DNA of 64,000 nucleotides, taken from positions 1-64,000 of the forward strand of contig JAZTXD010000076.1 in the NCBI GenBank assembly GCA_045636265.1, read 5' to 3'. The notes beneath the pieces are model-generated. The model was given only the letters and a program-made list of their open reading frames with translations. It was not told the DNA's origin and ran no database searches. This stretch comes from Flemingiibacterium sp045636265. GTDB lineage: Bacteria > Bacillota > Clostridia > Oscillospirales > CAG-272. Below are positions 55,280 to 63,538 of this stretch, one piece after another; positions within the stretch are counted from its first letter, which is position 1, and the number at the start of each line of letters is the position of its first letter. The translations under genes were made by a program, and so were the position numbers.

Positions 55280-57691
55280 ATGAAGATTACGGATTATATA
55301 AAAGAACACATACTATACCTCGACGGAGGCATGGGCACGCTTTTGCAGGCTAGGGGACTTGTTCCCGGTGAGCTTCCGGAGAGATGGAACATCACCCACC
55401 CCGACGTAATAACGGATATCCACCGCGACTATTATAATGCCGGAAGTAATGTTGTCAACACGAATACGTTTGGTGCAAACTCGCTCAAATTCTCCGATGA
55501 GGAGCTTGAGGAGATTATAAAAGCGGCGATTGAAAACGCCCGTAATGCCGCGAAAACGAGCAGTGTGACCGGCGAAAAGTGGGTGGCACTTGATATCGGT
55601 CCGAGCGGAAGAATGCTCGCGCCCTACGGAGATTTCGATTTTGAGGATGCCGTAAATATGTTCGCCAAAACCGTAAAGCTCGGCGTAAAATACGGCGCGG
55701 ATCTTATCTTCATCGAAACGATGAATGACAGCTATGAAACCAAGGCGGCACTTCTTGCCGCAAAAGAAAACAGCGATCTGCCCGTGTTCGTTTCAAACGC
55801 GTATGGCGAGGATGGAAAGCTTATGACGGGTGCAGTACCTGCGGCAATGGTTGCAATGCTCGAGGGAATGGGCGCGGACGCTATCGGCGTTAACTGCTCG
55901 CTTGGCCCGAAGGCACTTGCTCCGATTGTGAGAGAGTATCTTGAATATGCCTCCGTTCCCGTTATGTTAAAGCCGAACGCCGGACTTCCGCGCTCTGTTG
56001 GCGGCAAAACGGTATACGATGTTTCGCCTGAGGAGTTCGGTGCGGACGTTGCCGCTCTCATCGGCGAGGGAGTGCGCGTTGCCGGCGGATGCTGCGGTAC
56101 GACTCCCGACTATATCCGCGCGGCGGTAGCGGCATCTGCGAATATCGCTCCGCGTGCCGCTCAAAAGAAAAATATCACTTGCGTTTCATCCTATACCCAT
56201 GCGGTTGTGTTCGGTAATGAGCCGATACTTATCGGCGAGAGAATAAACCCCACAGGCAAAAAGCGCTTTAAAGAAGCGCTCAAGGCTCATGATATCGACT
56301 ACATTCTCAAAGAGGGTATTGCCCAGCAGGAAAAGGGCGTGCACATACTCGATGTTAACGTGGGACTTCCCGAAATTGACGAGTGTGAGATGCTGACGAG
56401 CGCCGTCACAGAGCTTCAGGCGATAATCGATCTTCCGCTGCAGATAGACACATCCGATGCCGTGGCAATGGAGAGCGCTCTTCGCCGCTACAACGGCAAG
56501 GCTATGATAAACTCCGTTAACGGCAAGAAGGAGAGCATGGACGCGGTATTCCCGCTCGTTAAAAAGTACGGCGGACTTGTTGTGGCGCTCACGCTTGACG
56601 AGGGCGGAATTCCAACGAAGGCTGAAGATAGGCTCGAAATTGCCAAAAAAATTCTGGCTGAGGCAGAGAAGTGGGGGATCGAGAAAAAGGACATAATCTT
56701 CGATCCGCTCGCGCTCACAATAAGTGCCGACAACACAGCGGCACTTGAAACCATGCGTGCGGTGAAGCTTATACGCGACGAGCTTGGCGCGCATACCTCG
56801 CTTGGAGTTTCCAATGTTTCATTCGGTCTTCCGGCACGTGATATGATCAACGGCACATTCTTCGCGCTCACGCTTGCAAACGGACTGTCTGCGGCGATTA
56901 TGAATCCCTATTCCGCGGAAATGATGAAAACATATTTTGCATACCGCGCTTTAATGGGACTTGACGAAAATTGCGCGGAGTATATCACATTTGCCGAGAA
57001 TGCGGCACCGACTGTTACCGCGGCTCTCCCGGAGAAGCCGTTGACATCGACTGCGGAGCAAAACGACTTCTCATCCGAGCTTCAGCGAGCTGTTGTAAAG
57101 GGACTCAAGGAGCGTGCGGCGCTTCACACAAAGGAGCTTATCTCCAGCCGTGCGGCGCTTGACGTAGTAAAAGACGAGATAATCCCCGCACTCAACACAG
57201 TCGGCGAGGGATTTGAGAAAAAGACTGTATATCTGCCCCAGCTTTTAATGAGTGCCGAGGCGGCAAAAGCAGCGTTTGAGGTTATAAAGGAGAGCATGTC
57301 CGGCGGCAGTGCGGCGTCGAAATGCCCGTTCATCATTGCCACGGTTAAGGGCGACATTCACGATATCGGCAAGAACATCGTAAAGCTTCTGCTTGAGAAT
57401 TACGGCTTCGCGGTCACCGACCTTGGGCGTGACGTTCCGCCCGAAAAGATTGTGGACGAGGCAAAGCGCATCCACGCCCCCATTGTGGGACTCAGCGCAC
57501 TTATGACAACTACAGTTCCGGCTATGGAGGACACTATAAAGTTGCTTCGCAAAGAGGCGCCTTGGTGTAAGGTAATAGTGGGCGGCGCGGTTCTGAATAA
57601 AGAGTATGCGGATGCGATAGGTGCCGACAAATATGCGAAGGATGCAATGGAAGCGGTACGCTACGCCGAAGAAATAAACGCCACTTTATAA
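55280..57691 (+). CDS. metH: B12-dependent methionine synthase core (MetH without activation domain)
   Basis: An 803-residue MetH. Domains in order: homocysteine-binding barrel (DGGMGTLLQARG at the start, zinc cysteines in GVNCSLGP and GGCCGTTP), pterin/5-methyl-THF barrel (IGERINPTGKKRF near 320), cap helices, and the B12-binding Rossmann domain with KGDIHDIGKNIVKLLLENYG (the DxHxxG histidine ligates cobalt) and LSALMTTT. The ~330-residue activation domain of E. coli MetH is absent and replaced by the separate upstream protein. ATG 55280 is preceded by AAAGGAAG; the longer frame from 55241 overlaps the upstream gene. Confidence 0.94.
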   Translation: MKITDYIKEHILYLDGGMGTLLQARGLVPGELPERWNITHPDVITDIHRDYYNAGSNVVNTNTFGANSLKFSDEELEEIIKAAIENARNAAKTSSVTGEKWVALDIGPSGRMLAPYGDFDFEDAVNMFAKTVKLGVKYGADLIFIETMNDSYETKAALLAAKENSDLPVFVSNAYGEDGKLMTGAVPAAMVAMLEGMGADAIGVNCSLGPKALAPIVREYLEYASVPVMLKPNAGLPRSVGGKTVYDVSPEEFGADVAALIGEGVRVAGGCCGTTPDYIRAAVAASANIAPRAAQKKNITCVSSYTHAVVFGNEPILIGERINPTGKKRFKEALKAHDIDYILKEGIAQQEKGVHILDVNVGLPEIDECEMLTSAVTELQAIIDLPLQIDTSDAVAMESALRRYNGKAMINSVNGKKESMDAVFPLVKKYGGLVVALTLDEGGIPTKAEDRLEIAKKILAEAEKWGIEKKDIIFDPLALTISADNTAALETMRAVKLIRDELGAHTSLGVSNVSFGLPARDMINGTFFALTLANGLSAAIMNPYSAEMMKTYFAYRALMGLDENCAEYITFAENAAPTVTAALPEKPLTSTAEQNDFSSELQRAVVKGLKERAALHTKELISSRAALDVVKDEIIPALNTVGEGFEKKTVYLPQLLMSAEAAKAAFEVIKESMSGGSAASKCPFIIATVKGDIHDIGKNIVKLLLENYGFAVTDLGRDVPPEKIVDEAKRIHAPIVGLSALMTTTVPAMEDTIKLLRKEAPWCKVIVGGAVLNKEYADAIGADKYAKDAMEAVRYAEEINATL

Positions 57692-57707
57692 TTTACGGGA
57701 GAATAAC

Positions 57708-58862
57708 ATGAACTACGAATATGTCGCCACGTGCCTTTTCGGACTTGAGGCACTTCTTGGTGAGGAAATAGACGCGCTCGGATATGAGCGTATCGAAACA
57801 ATAGACGGACGAGTAACATTCCGCGGCGATATGGCGGCGATTGCACGCTGTAACATAAACCTGCGTTTCGCTGAACGCCTGTACATTAAAATGGGCAGCT
57901 TTAAGGCTGCAACCTTTGCCGAACTCTTTGACGGAACCAATGCACTTCCGTGGGAAAATTGGATTGGACGCGACGATATGTTCCCCGTAAAGGGACACAG
58001 CATAAAATCGGCGCTCACAAGTATTCCGGATTGCCAGAGTATCGTTAAAAAAGCGGTTGTTGACAGACTGTCGAAAGAATACGGAATCTCCTGGTTTAAA
58101 GAAGAGGGCGTAAAGTATCAGATTGAATTCTTTATCCTCAAAGACGTTGCCACTCTTATGATTGACACGTCCGGCGTTGCACTCCACAAGCGCGGATACC
58201 GCCCTGCGGCAGGTGTCGCACCGCTTCGTGAAACTCTTGCGGCGGCTATGGTGAAGATAGCAAGACCGCGCGAGGAGGTTCTCTTGTGGGACCCGTTCTG
58301 TGGTTCGGGAACTATCGCCATTGAAGCGGCTATGATGATGACCGGCACAGCTCCCGGAATTATGCGCTCCTTTGCGGCAGAAGAGTTTTACGATGTTCCC
58401 GAGAAGATATGGAGCGACGCACGCGAGGAAGCAAACAGCCTTCGTCATAAGAGCCAGTTTGAGGTTTACGCGAGCGACATTGATCCCCACATGGTCGATC
58501 TTGCGCGCACCAATATTAAGAGAGCGGACATGGGCGCTCATATCAAGTGCTTTCAGCGCGATGCAACACAGATTGTTAAGGCAGACAGACGCGCAACTAT
58601 CGTGTGCAATCCGCCGTACGGCGAGCGCCTTTCCGATATGAGCGAGGTTGAAGCACTGTACCGCGACATGGGCAAATGCTTTGCAAAGCTTGCTCCGTGG
58701 CAGATATATATACTGACGTCCGTGCCGGATTTCGAGCGCATGTACGGCAGACGCGCGGACAAGGTTCGCACGCTGTATAACGGCATGATAAAGTGCGGAT
58801 ATTTCCAGTATTTTAAGAATCCGCTGAAGGAAGACTTCAAAAAACGCGGATATTCCAAATAA
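57708..58862 (+). CDS. 23S rRNA guanine-N2 methyltransferase (RlmL/YpsC-like)
   Basis: A 384-residue class I SAM-dependent RNA methyltransferase with an N-terminal ferredoxin-like/THUMP region (ATCLFGLEALLGEEIDALGY) and a C-terminal Rossmann domain. Catalytic segments are LLWDPFCGSGTIAIEAAMM (SAM site), VYASDIDPHMVDLA and the amino-methylation motif IVCNPPYGERL (NPPY). The family modifies 23S rRNA G2445 (RlmL, E. coli numbering); the YpsC-type shorter form is standard in Firmicutes. It lies 16 bases after metH and is likely co-transcribed. The reaction uses the SAM that the methionine pathway supplies, but the linkage is probably incidental. Confidence 0.9.
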   Translation: MNYEYVATCLFGLEALLGEEIDALGYERIETIDGRVTFRGDMAAIARCNINLRFAERLYIKMGSFKAATFAELFDGTNALPWENWIGRDDMFPVKGHSIKSALTSIPDCQSIVKKAVVDRLSKEYGISWFKEEGVKYQIEFFILKDVATLMIDTSGVALHKRGYRPAAGVAPLRETLAAAMVKIARPREEVLLWDPFCGSGTIAIEAAMMMTGTAPGIMRSFAAEEFYDVPEKIWSDAREEANSLRHKSQFEVYASDIDPHMVDLARTNIKRADMGAHIKCFQRDATQIVKADRRATIVCNPPYGERLSDMSEVEALYRDMGKCFAKLAPWQIYILTSVPDFERMYGRRADKVRTLYNGMIKCGYFQYFKNPLKEDFKKRGYSK

Positions 58863-58868
58863 ACAAGT

Positions 58869-58903
58869 GAGATCTCACGGCAAAACCGCGAGATCTCTTT
58901 TTG
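58869..58903. terminator. Terminator after rRNA methyltransferase gene
   Basis: GAGATCTC arms (58869-58876 and 58890-58897) with an inner CGG/CCG pair are followed by a T run on the plus strand. It also separates the convergent cysteine desulfurase gene. Confidence 0.85.
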
Positions 58904-58905
58904 TT

Positions 58906-60021
58906 TTATCTGAACGCCCTTATCTTTTCACAGAGTACCCGAACCTCTTTTTCGGTGTTCATAGCACCGAAGCTTACGCGAACTGCTCCCTCACTTTGGA
59001 GCGTATCATGCGCGAGCGGGGCACAGTGTAGTCCGGCACGTACGCATATCCCCTGGGAATCGAGATATGTCGCAACATCTTCAGAATCCTTGCCGTAAAC
59101 GGAGAAAAGCACGATGCCGCCGTCATGGTCCGGCGCATATATGCGTATCCGCTTATCCTCGGAAAGCTGATTTTTCAGCATGCGCGACAGTTTTTCCTCA
59201 TGTGTGCGTATGGTGTCGGGTGATTCCCGACGGACAAATTCAATTCCTTGGCGAAGTCCGGCTATCAGCGGCAAGGGAAGGGTGCCGGCTTCATATCGCT
59301 CCGGCGGAAGCGCCGGCATTGTGGAGGCGCGCGAGTCAACTCCGCTGCCGCCAAACATCAAAGGCGGAAGCGTAACATCTTCGCCGAGTATCAACAGTCC
59401 GCATCCCATGGGACCGTAAAGCCCCTTGTGTCCTGGCAGGCACAGAACGTCAATGCTGTCACGCTTCACATCAATATCCAGTGTACCGCCTGCCTGCGCG
59501 CCGTCGACGATAAACAGTATGCCATGCTCACGGCAGAATTTGCCGATTTCGGCAATCGGCATCTTTAGTCCGCAGATATTTGAAGCGGCGGTGCAGACAA
59601 GTATACCGGCATTGTCGGAAAATGAGTTTATGCCGGCGAGTATCATGCCGTCCCGCTCCTTACCGGAAAGCTCCGGATAAGAGCTGAATATCTTCACCTC
59701 ACGAGTGCTTGCAACAGCCGGGCGGAGTACGGAATTGTGTTCAAGGTCGCTTATAAGAATAGACCCTTGCCGTTCTCTGCAGGCTCCAATGGCGAGATTC
59801 AGGGAATGTGTTGCACCCGATGTGAAAACCACATTTTGCGGCTTTGCACCGAACATTTTCGCCGCGGCAATACGGCACTTGTATACTTCATCGGCGGCGC
59901 GCATAGCGAGCGCATGGGCACCACGTCCGGGATTGCCGAAGTTTTTCACGGCATCGCTCACCGCGCGCACTACCGATTGCGGCTTTGGATAAGTGGTAGC
60001 GGCGTTGTCAAAATATATCAA
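58906..60021 (-). CDS. Cysteine desulfurase, class V aminotransferase fold
   Basis: A 371-residue PLP enzyme. It opens IYFDNAATTYPKPQSVV. PLP contacts are FTSGATHSLNLAIG, VDGAQAGGTLDID and the Schiff-base lysine in CLPGHKGLYGPMG. The active-site cysteine lies in RAGLHCAPLAHDTL near residue 330. The sequence type resembles the EF2568-like cysteine desulfurase family, which clusters with selenium or sulfur carrier genes rather than the Isc/Suf systems. It follows a DUF3343 gene by 25 bases on the same strand, consistent with that role. It would mobilise sulfur (or selenium) from cysteine for delivery to an unlinked acceptor. Confidence 0.88.
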   Translation of the reverse strand: MIYFDNAATTYPKPQSVVRAVSDAVKNFGNPGRGAHALAMRAADEVYKCRIAAAKMFGAKPQNVVFTSGATHSLNLAIGACRERQGSILISDLEHNSVLRPAVASTREVKIFSSYPELSGKERDGMILAGINSFSDNAGILVCTAASNICGLKMPIAEIGKFCREHGILFIVDGAQAGGTLDIDVKRDSIDVLCLPGHKGLYGPMGCGLLILGEDVTLPPLMFGGSGVDSRASTMPALPPERYEAGTLPLPLIAGLRQGIEFVRRESPDTIRTHEEKLSRMLKNQLSEDKRIRIYAPDHDGGIVLFSVYGKDSEDVATYLDSQGICVRAGLHCAPLAHDTLQSEGAVRVSFGAMNTEKEVRVLCEKIRAFR

Positions 60022-60046
60022 TTGTTCATCTCCTTGTCAGCGCCCT

Positions 60047-60268
60047 TCATTTGCGAACGGGCGCTACGTCAATTTGTGCTTTTTTCAGGAGATTTTCAGC
60101 ACGTACTATATCTGATCTCGGAATTTCAAGTCCGAATGAACAGCCCTCATACCCCTCGTTCGGTCGAAGGCGTACAACCGTCGCTGAAATACCGTAGTTT
60201 GAAAGGATATCACGTCCCTCAAGCGCATAGGTAACGGAGCGCATGGCAAGGCGTGCGGTGTTTGACAT
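60047..60268 (-). CDS. DUF3343 protein, putative Se/S carrier-like
   Basis: A 73-residue protein of the DUF3343 type, with a ferredoxin-like pattern: ARLAMRSVTYALEGRDILSN, GISATVVRLRP, a single cysteine in GCSFGLEI and ENLLKKAQIDV. The lone cysteine could carry sulfur or selenium from the adjacent cysteine desulfurase. The start is ATG 60268, preceded by GGGAGGTGA; the extension to 60331 would run through the rpe terminator. DUF3343 genes are known to co-occur with class V desulfurases in selenium-trafficking loci. Confidence 0.82.
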   Translation of the reverse strand: MSNTARLAMRSVTYALEGRDILSNYGISATVVRLRPNEGYEGCSFGLEIPRSDIVRAENLLKKAQIDVAPVRK

Positions 60269-60322
60269 TCTCTCACCTCCCTTCGATATATGGTATGCGA
60301 TAAAACCCGCACGGGTGAAAGA

Positions 60323-60362
60323 AAAACTCACCGCGAGGATTAATATCCATGCGGTGAGTTTT
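60323..60362 (-). terminator. Terminator of rpe
   Basis: A 12-bp perfect stem (AAAACTCACCGC / GCGGTGAGTTTT) with a 16-base loop, 17 bases after the rpe stop, with minus-strand T residues. Confidence 0.9.
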
Positions 60363-60379
60363 GGTGATGTAAAAACTTT

Positions 60380-61030
60380 TTACTCGCAAGCCTTGCGAAG
60401 CTTTGCAATTGCATCTGCGGGGTTCTCCGCCTTGAATACGGATGAGCCTGCAACGAATACTCTTGCACCTGCATCGTATGCGGTACGGATGGTGTCAGCG
60501 GTGATGCCGCCGTCAACCTCGATTTCGATATCGCGGCCGGATGCCTTTATCATTTCGGAAAGTGCGCGAACGCTCTCCATGGTTTCGGGGATGAAGGACT
60601 GGCCGCCAAAACCGGGCTCAACAGTCATAACGAGAACCATGTCAACATACTCGAGAAGCGGCTCGAGAACGAACGCGGGAGTTGCCGGCTTAATGGAAAT
60701 AGACGGCTTTACGCCAAGCTCACGGATAGCCTTGAGGGTTTCCACCTGATTGTCACAAGCCTCGTAGTGAATTGTGATTATATCAGCGCCTGCCTTTGCG
60801 AACTCCTTGATGTAGCGCATAGGCTCGGTTATCATGAGATGTACGTCGAAAACAAGATTCGAGGACTTTCTGAGCTGTCCGATAATGCCCATACCAAAGC
60901 TCATGTTAGGTACGAAAACTCCGTCCATAACATCGAGGTGGAGCATGTCGGATGCGCCTTCAACGCGCTTTACGTCGTCAGCGAGTCTTAAAAAGTCTGC
61001 CGCGAGGACAGAGGGGGAAATCTTTATCAT
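60380..61030 (-). CDS. rpe: Ribulose-phosphate 3-epimerase
   Basis: A 216-residue TIM-barrel epimerase of the pentose phosphate pathway. Diagnostic segments are ISPSVLAADFLRL at the start, MLHLDVMDGVFVPNMSFG (metal-binding His and catalytic Asp), VHLMI, VMTVEPGFGGQSFI and IEVDGGIT (second Asp) near residue 173. Length is standard (about 220). AAAGGAA precedes the ATG. It is followed by a strong terminator and is probably monocistronic. Confidence 0.95.
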   Translation of the reverse strand: MIKISPSVLAADFLRLADDVKRVEGASDMLHLDVMDGVFVPNMSFGMGIIGQLRKSSNLVFDVHLMITEPMRYIKEFAKAGADIITIHYEACDNQVETLKAIRELGVKPSISIKPATPAFVLEPLLEYVDMVLVMTVEPGFGGQSFIPETMESVRALSEMIKASGRDIEIEVDGGITADTIRTAYDAGARVFVAGSSVFKAENPADAIAKLRKACE

Positions 61031-61112
61031 GATTGTTTGTTTTCCTTTCGGTATTTATTCTTTGCGGTATATTTTACGTGCGGCGGTTTATCACCAACCG
61101 TACGGTACTGCC

Positions 61113-61240
61113 ATATTATATTAAGGAGCCGAAAATTCGAACGGCAAGTGTCGGTCGGGAAGTGCAAAAAACAGGACTCAATGAGGCTTACCGATGTGAG
61201 CCGTTCTGGCACCCTGCAACTTGTGGGGTGCTTTTATTTT
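61113..61240 (+). ncRNA. Candidate structured small RNA with own terminator
   Basis: In the gap between rpe and ispF (both minus strand), the plus strand carries an AT-rich -10-like stretch (TATTATATT, 61114-61122). A nested fold follows: GAACGGC (61139-61145) pairs with GCCGTTC (61200-61206), and GTCGGT pairs with ACCGAT inside it, with a 4x4 internal loop AAGT/GTGA. A terminator hairpin GCACCC/GGGTGC (61209-61231) with a T tract points in the plus direction and overlaps the end of ispF. No good plus-strand coding frame fits. No known RNA class is recognised, and the -35 is unclear. Confidence 0.4.
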
Positions 61241-61719
61241 GTTTTTCCGATCAACGCTATAGCGCTTGCAGCGATACCCTCGCCGCTTCCGGTAAATCCG
61301 AGTCCTTCCTCGGTTGTCGCTTTAACGCTCACATCTGCGCTGTCAATTCCGATAGCGCGTGCAATGTTTTCTCTCATAGTGTCAATATGTGGCGAGAGCT
61401 TGGGGCGCTGTGCAATAACTGTTGAATCAACGTTTACAACGCTGTATCCATTGTCGGCAAGGCGCTTTGCAACAGCAGTGAGAAGCATCAGACTGTCTGC
61501 CCCGCGCCACGTTTCATCGGTGTCGGGAAACATTTTACCGATATCACCGAGCGCCGCCGCACCGAGCAGGGCATCCATAATAGCGTGAACGAGTACGTCG
61601 GCATCCGAGTGTCCGTCGAGTCCTTTTTCATATGGAATGTTGACACCGCCGAGTATCAGATCTCTGTTCACCACAAGCTTATGTACATCATAACCTTGTC
61701 CGATACGCATTTTACACAT
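61234..61719 (-). CDS. ispF: 2-C-methyl-D-erythritol 2,4-cyclodiphosphate synthase
   Basis: A 161-residue enzyme of the non-mevalonate isoprenoid pathway. The zinc site is in RIGQGYDVHKL (Asp and His) and a later histidine in GLDGHSDADVLVHAIMDALL. The substrate-binding segment AALGDIGKMFPDTDE and the C-terminal KATTEEGLGFTGSGEGIAA are typical. Length fits the family (about 160). ATG 61719 is better spaced from GGTAAG than ATG 61710, although family members usually begin at the latter. ispD is not adjacent here. The 3' end overlaps the plus-strand terminator described for the candidate RNA. Confidence 0.94.
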   Translation of the reverse strand: MCKMRIGQGYDVHKLVVNRDLILGGVNIPYEKGLDGHSDADVLVHAIMDALLGAAALGDIGKMFPDTDETWRGADSLMLLTAVAKRLADNGYSVVNVDSTVIAQRPKLSPHIDTMRENIARAIGIDSADVSVKATTEEGLGFTGSGEGIAASAIALIGKTK

Positions 61720-61757
61720 TATTCTTACCGAAGCTAAAAAAGCTTTTTCCTATACAG

Positions 61758-62669
61758 TTATTTTATCTTACCCATGAGCTCAAGCCGGAGCGTTGAATAT
61801 TTATAAGCATTCTCAAAGTCGAAGCAACACTTACAGCAGAACTCAAGGTCAGTATATATCGCCCATAAAAGCGGCACGTTAAGCTCGTATGACAGCGCCT
61901 TTATAAGCTTTGCCTTGGCGGAAAGATAGTCCGCGCTTATCATGTCAAGCTTGGCATCTATATGGGACTTGTAGCCGCCATCGCCGAGCGCTTCAACAAT
62001 CGGGGAAAAGTGTTCGCACAGATCATCTGCCTTTTCGTGCGGCTTTGTATACTCGGTCTTTGAAATTTCATCAAGCGCGCCAAGCGCGTAAAGATACAGT
62101 GCCACGGCGTTACTGTCGAAAGCGAGCCTTTGCATTACATCTTTGCTAACGGCATCGACTGAATCGGTAAGATGTGAGATACCGATAAGACCGTAAAGCA
62201 CACGGGCACGGTCGGATGCCCCCGAAATTTCACTTGCTCTGTCAAGCAACGACTTTGCTTCGGCAAGCCTGCCACTGTTATAGCAGATATAAGCGTATTC
62301 AACAAGTGCCGTTGTGAGGGAAGCTTTTATTTCTTCGGTAACGTCAGCAGACTTGTTTTCGTCAAAAAGACGTATTGCCTCAAGGTATTCTCCGCAATCA
62401 ACGTGGGTGCGAAGCTCTGCGCCGAACTTATAGCTTTCATATCCGTCAAGCTCGCCGAGAAGCAGACTCACCGGAACACCAAGCCCGTCGGCAATAGTGC
62501 AAAGCGACGGCAGAGAGGGAAGCGCCACGCCGTTTTCAATGCGGGAGAGCATGTTTCGCGTGATTTCACCGCCAACAAGCTCTGCTTGCGTAAGTCCCTT
62601 CCTTTTGCGTATATCACGTATACGCTCACCTATTTTTTCATAGGCAGAGTGCTTTCTGTTCAAGCTCAT
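61758..62669 (-). CDS. XRE-family regulator with helical repeat domain
   Basis: A 303-residue protein. Residues 10-68 form a Cro/C1 helix-turn-helix (KGLTQAELVGGEITRNMLSR, then IENGVALPSLPSL). The rest is helical and TPR-like, with repeated motifs such as EYLEAIRLFDENKSAD, YNSGRLAEAKSLLDRASEI and YLSAKAKLIKALSYE. A cysteine cluster FCCKCCFDF occurs near the C-terminus. It overlaps the upstream DivIVA-like gene by four bases (ATGA), so the two are co-translated. This hints at a regulator linked to cell-envelope or division status, but no target is visible. Confidence 0.83.
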   Translation of the reverse strand: MSLNRKHSAYEKIGERIRDIRKRKGLTQAELVGGEITRNMLSRIENGVALPSLPSLCTIADGLGVPVSLLLGELDGYESYKFGAELRTHVDCGEYLEAIRLFDENKSADVTEEIKASLTTALVEYAYICYNSGRLAEAKSLLDRASEISGASDRARVLYGLIGISHLTDSVDAVSKDVMQRLAFDSNAVALYLYALGALDEISKTEYTKPHEKADDLCEHFSPIVEALGDGGYKSHIDAKLDMISADYLSAKAKLIKALSYELNVPLLWAIYTDLEFCCKCCFDFENAYKYSTLRLELMGKIK

Positions 62670-63379
62670 TCAGGTCTGTCTGTGTCGCCCTTCGCGAGGG
62701 TTGTGTTTATCGAAGCGCGTGTTTCCTTTATCATGCTCTGCGCTTTCTTTTCGTATACATCCAGCACATTCGCTATGGATTTATGCGTTGTGTCAAACAG
62801 CTCATCTATAACGCTTCTCTGCGAAATCGCATAGTCAAGCAATGTTTTTTCAACCAGAAGCGCATGCTTGTCGCACTTTTCTTCGGTTTCACGGACGAGA
62901 GCATCGGCTTGGGCCTTGGCATTTTCCTTTATCTTGTCGGCTTCGGCGGTGGCACCCATGAATATGTTGCCCATTCTCGCACTCATCGCCTCGTATTCGC
63001 TTATCTTGCTCTCGATTTCAGAGAAGTGCGCGAGCTTTTCTGCCGTGCCGGCAATCTCTGCGTTAAGGCGCTCGATCTCAGCGCTTTTGGCGTCAAGCTG
63101 CTCGTTTTGCGAAGCGATAATACGCTCGGCATCCTCAAGCTTACATGAAAGCTCACTGTCGTCCGAAAGCCTGCTCTCGCTTGCTTCCAGCTTTTCCTTT
63201 TCGGCGCTGAGAAGCTCTTTTGTATTTTCAAGCTCCGCCTTTAAGCGCTCTATCTCCTTTTCGAGTTCTGTGTTCTTTTCGTCAAACTCATTTGAGAGTT
63301 TTGCTATGTAATCATTGACGTCCGCTTTATTAAAGCCGCTAAGAGATGTGCGGAACGCCGGAGAGATTTTCTTATCCAT
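62666..63379 (-). CDS. DivIVA-like coiled-coil protein
   Basis: A 237-residue protein with a short N-terminal DivIVA-like membrane-targeting segment (RTSLSGFNKADVNDYIAKLS, residues 10-29). A long coiled coil follows (about 30-165, Glu/Lys/Leu heptads), then a second helical part containing AEADKIKENAKAQADALV, typical of DivIVA/GpsB relatives. Such proteins recognise negatively curved membrane at division sites or poles and recruit partners. AAAGGA precedes the ATG. It heads a two-gene unit with the XRE regulator, and a promoter is visible upstream. Confidence 0.85.
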   Translation of the reverse strand: MDKKISPAFRTSLSGFNKADVNDYIAKLSNEFDEKNTELEKEIERLKAELENTKELLSAEKEKLEASESRLSDDSELSCKLEDAERIIASQNEQLDAKSAEIERLNAEIAGTAEKLAHFSEIESKISEYEAMSARMGNIFMGATAEADKIKENAKAQADALVRETEEKCDKHALLVEKTLLDYAISQRSVIDELFDTTHKSIANVLDVYEKKAQSMIKETRASINTTLAKGDTDRPE

Positions 63380-63423
63380 TGTAAATGTCCTTTCTTAGCT
63401 AATGGGCATAATACCATAATTAT

Positions 63424-63452
63424 ATTCTATCACACAATGTCGGATTTAGCAA
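63424..63452 (-). promoter_or_regulatory. Promoter of DivIVA-like operon
   Basis: On the minus strand, TTGCTA (63452-63447), a 17-base spacer and TAGAAT (63429-63424). Confidence 0.68.
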
Positions 63453-63538
63453 GAGAAAAACGAAAAAATTTCTCCGAGCCATTGATTTTTAGCGAAAAAT
63501 AAGGTATACTACAAGTAATACATCAGTTTTTGACAGAG

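Noticed and set aside
61027..61212. 61-codon minus-strand frame between ispF and rpe as a small protein
   Set aside because: It has no ribosome binding site, no recognisable composition, and overlaps the rpe leader and the candidate RNA stems.
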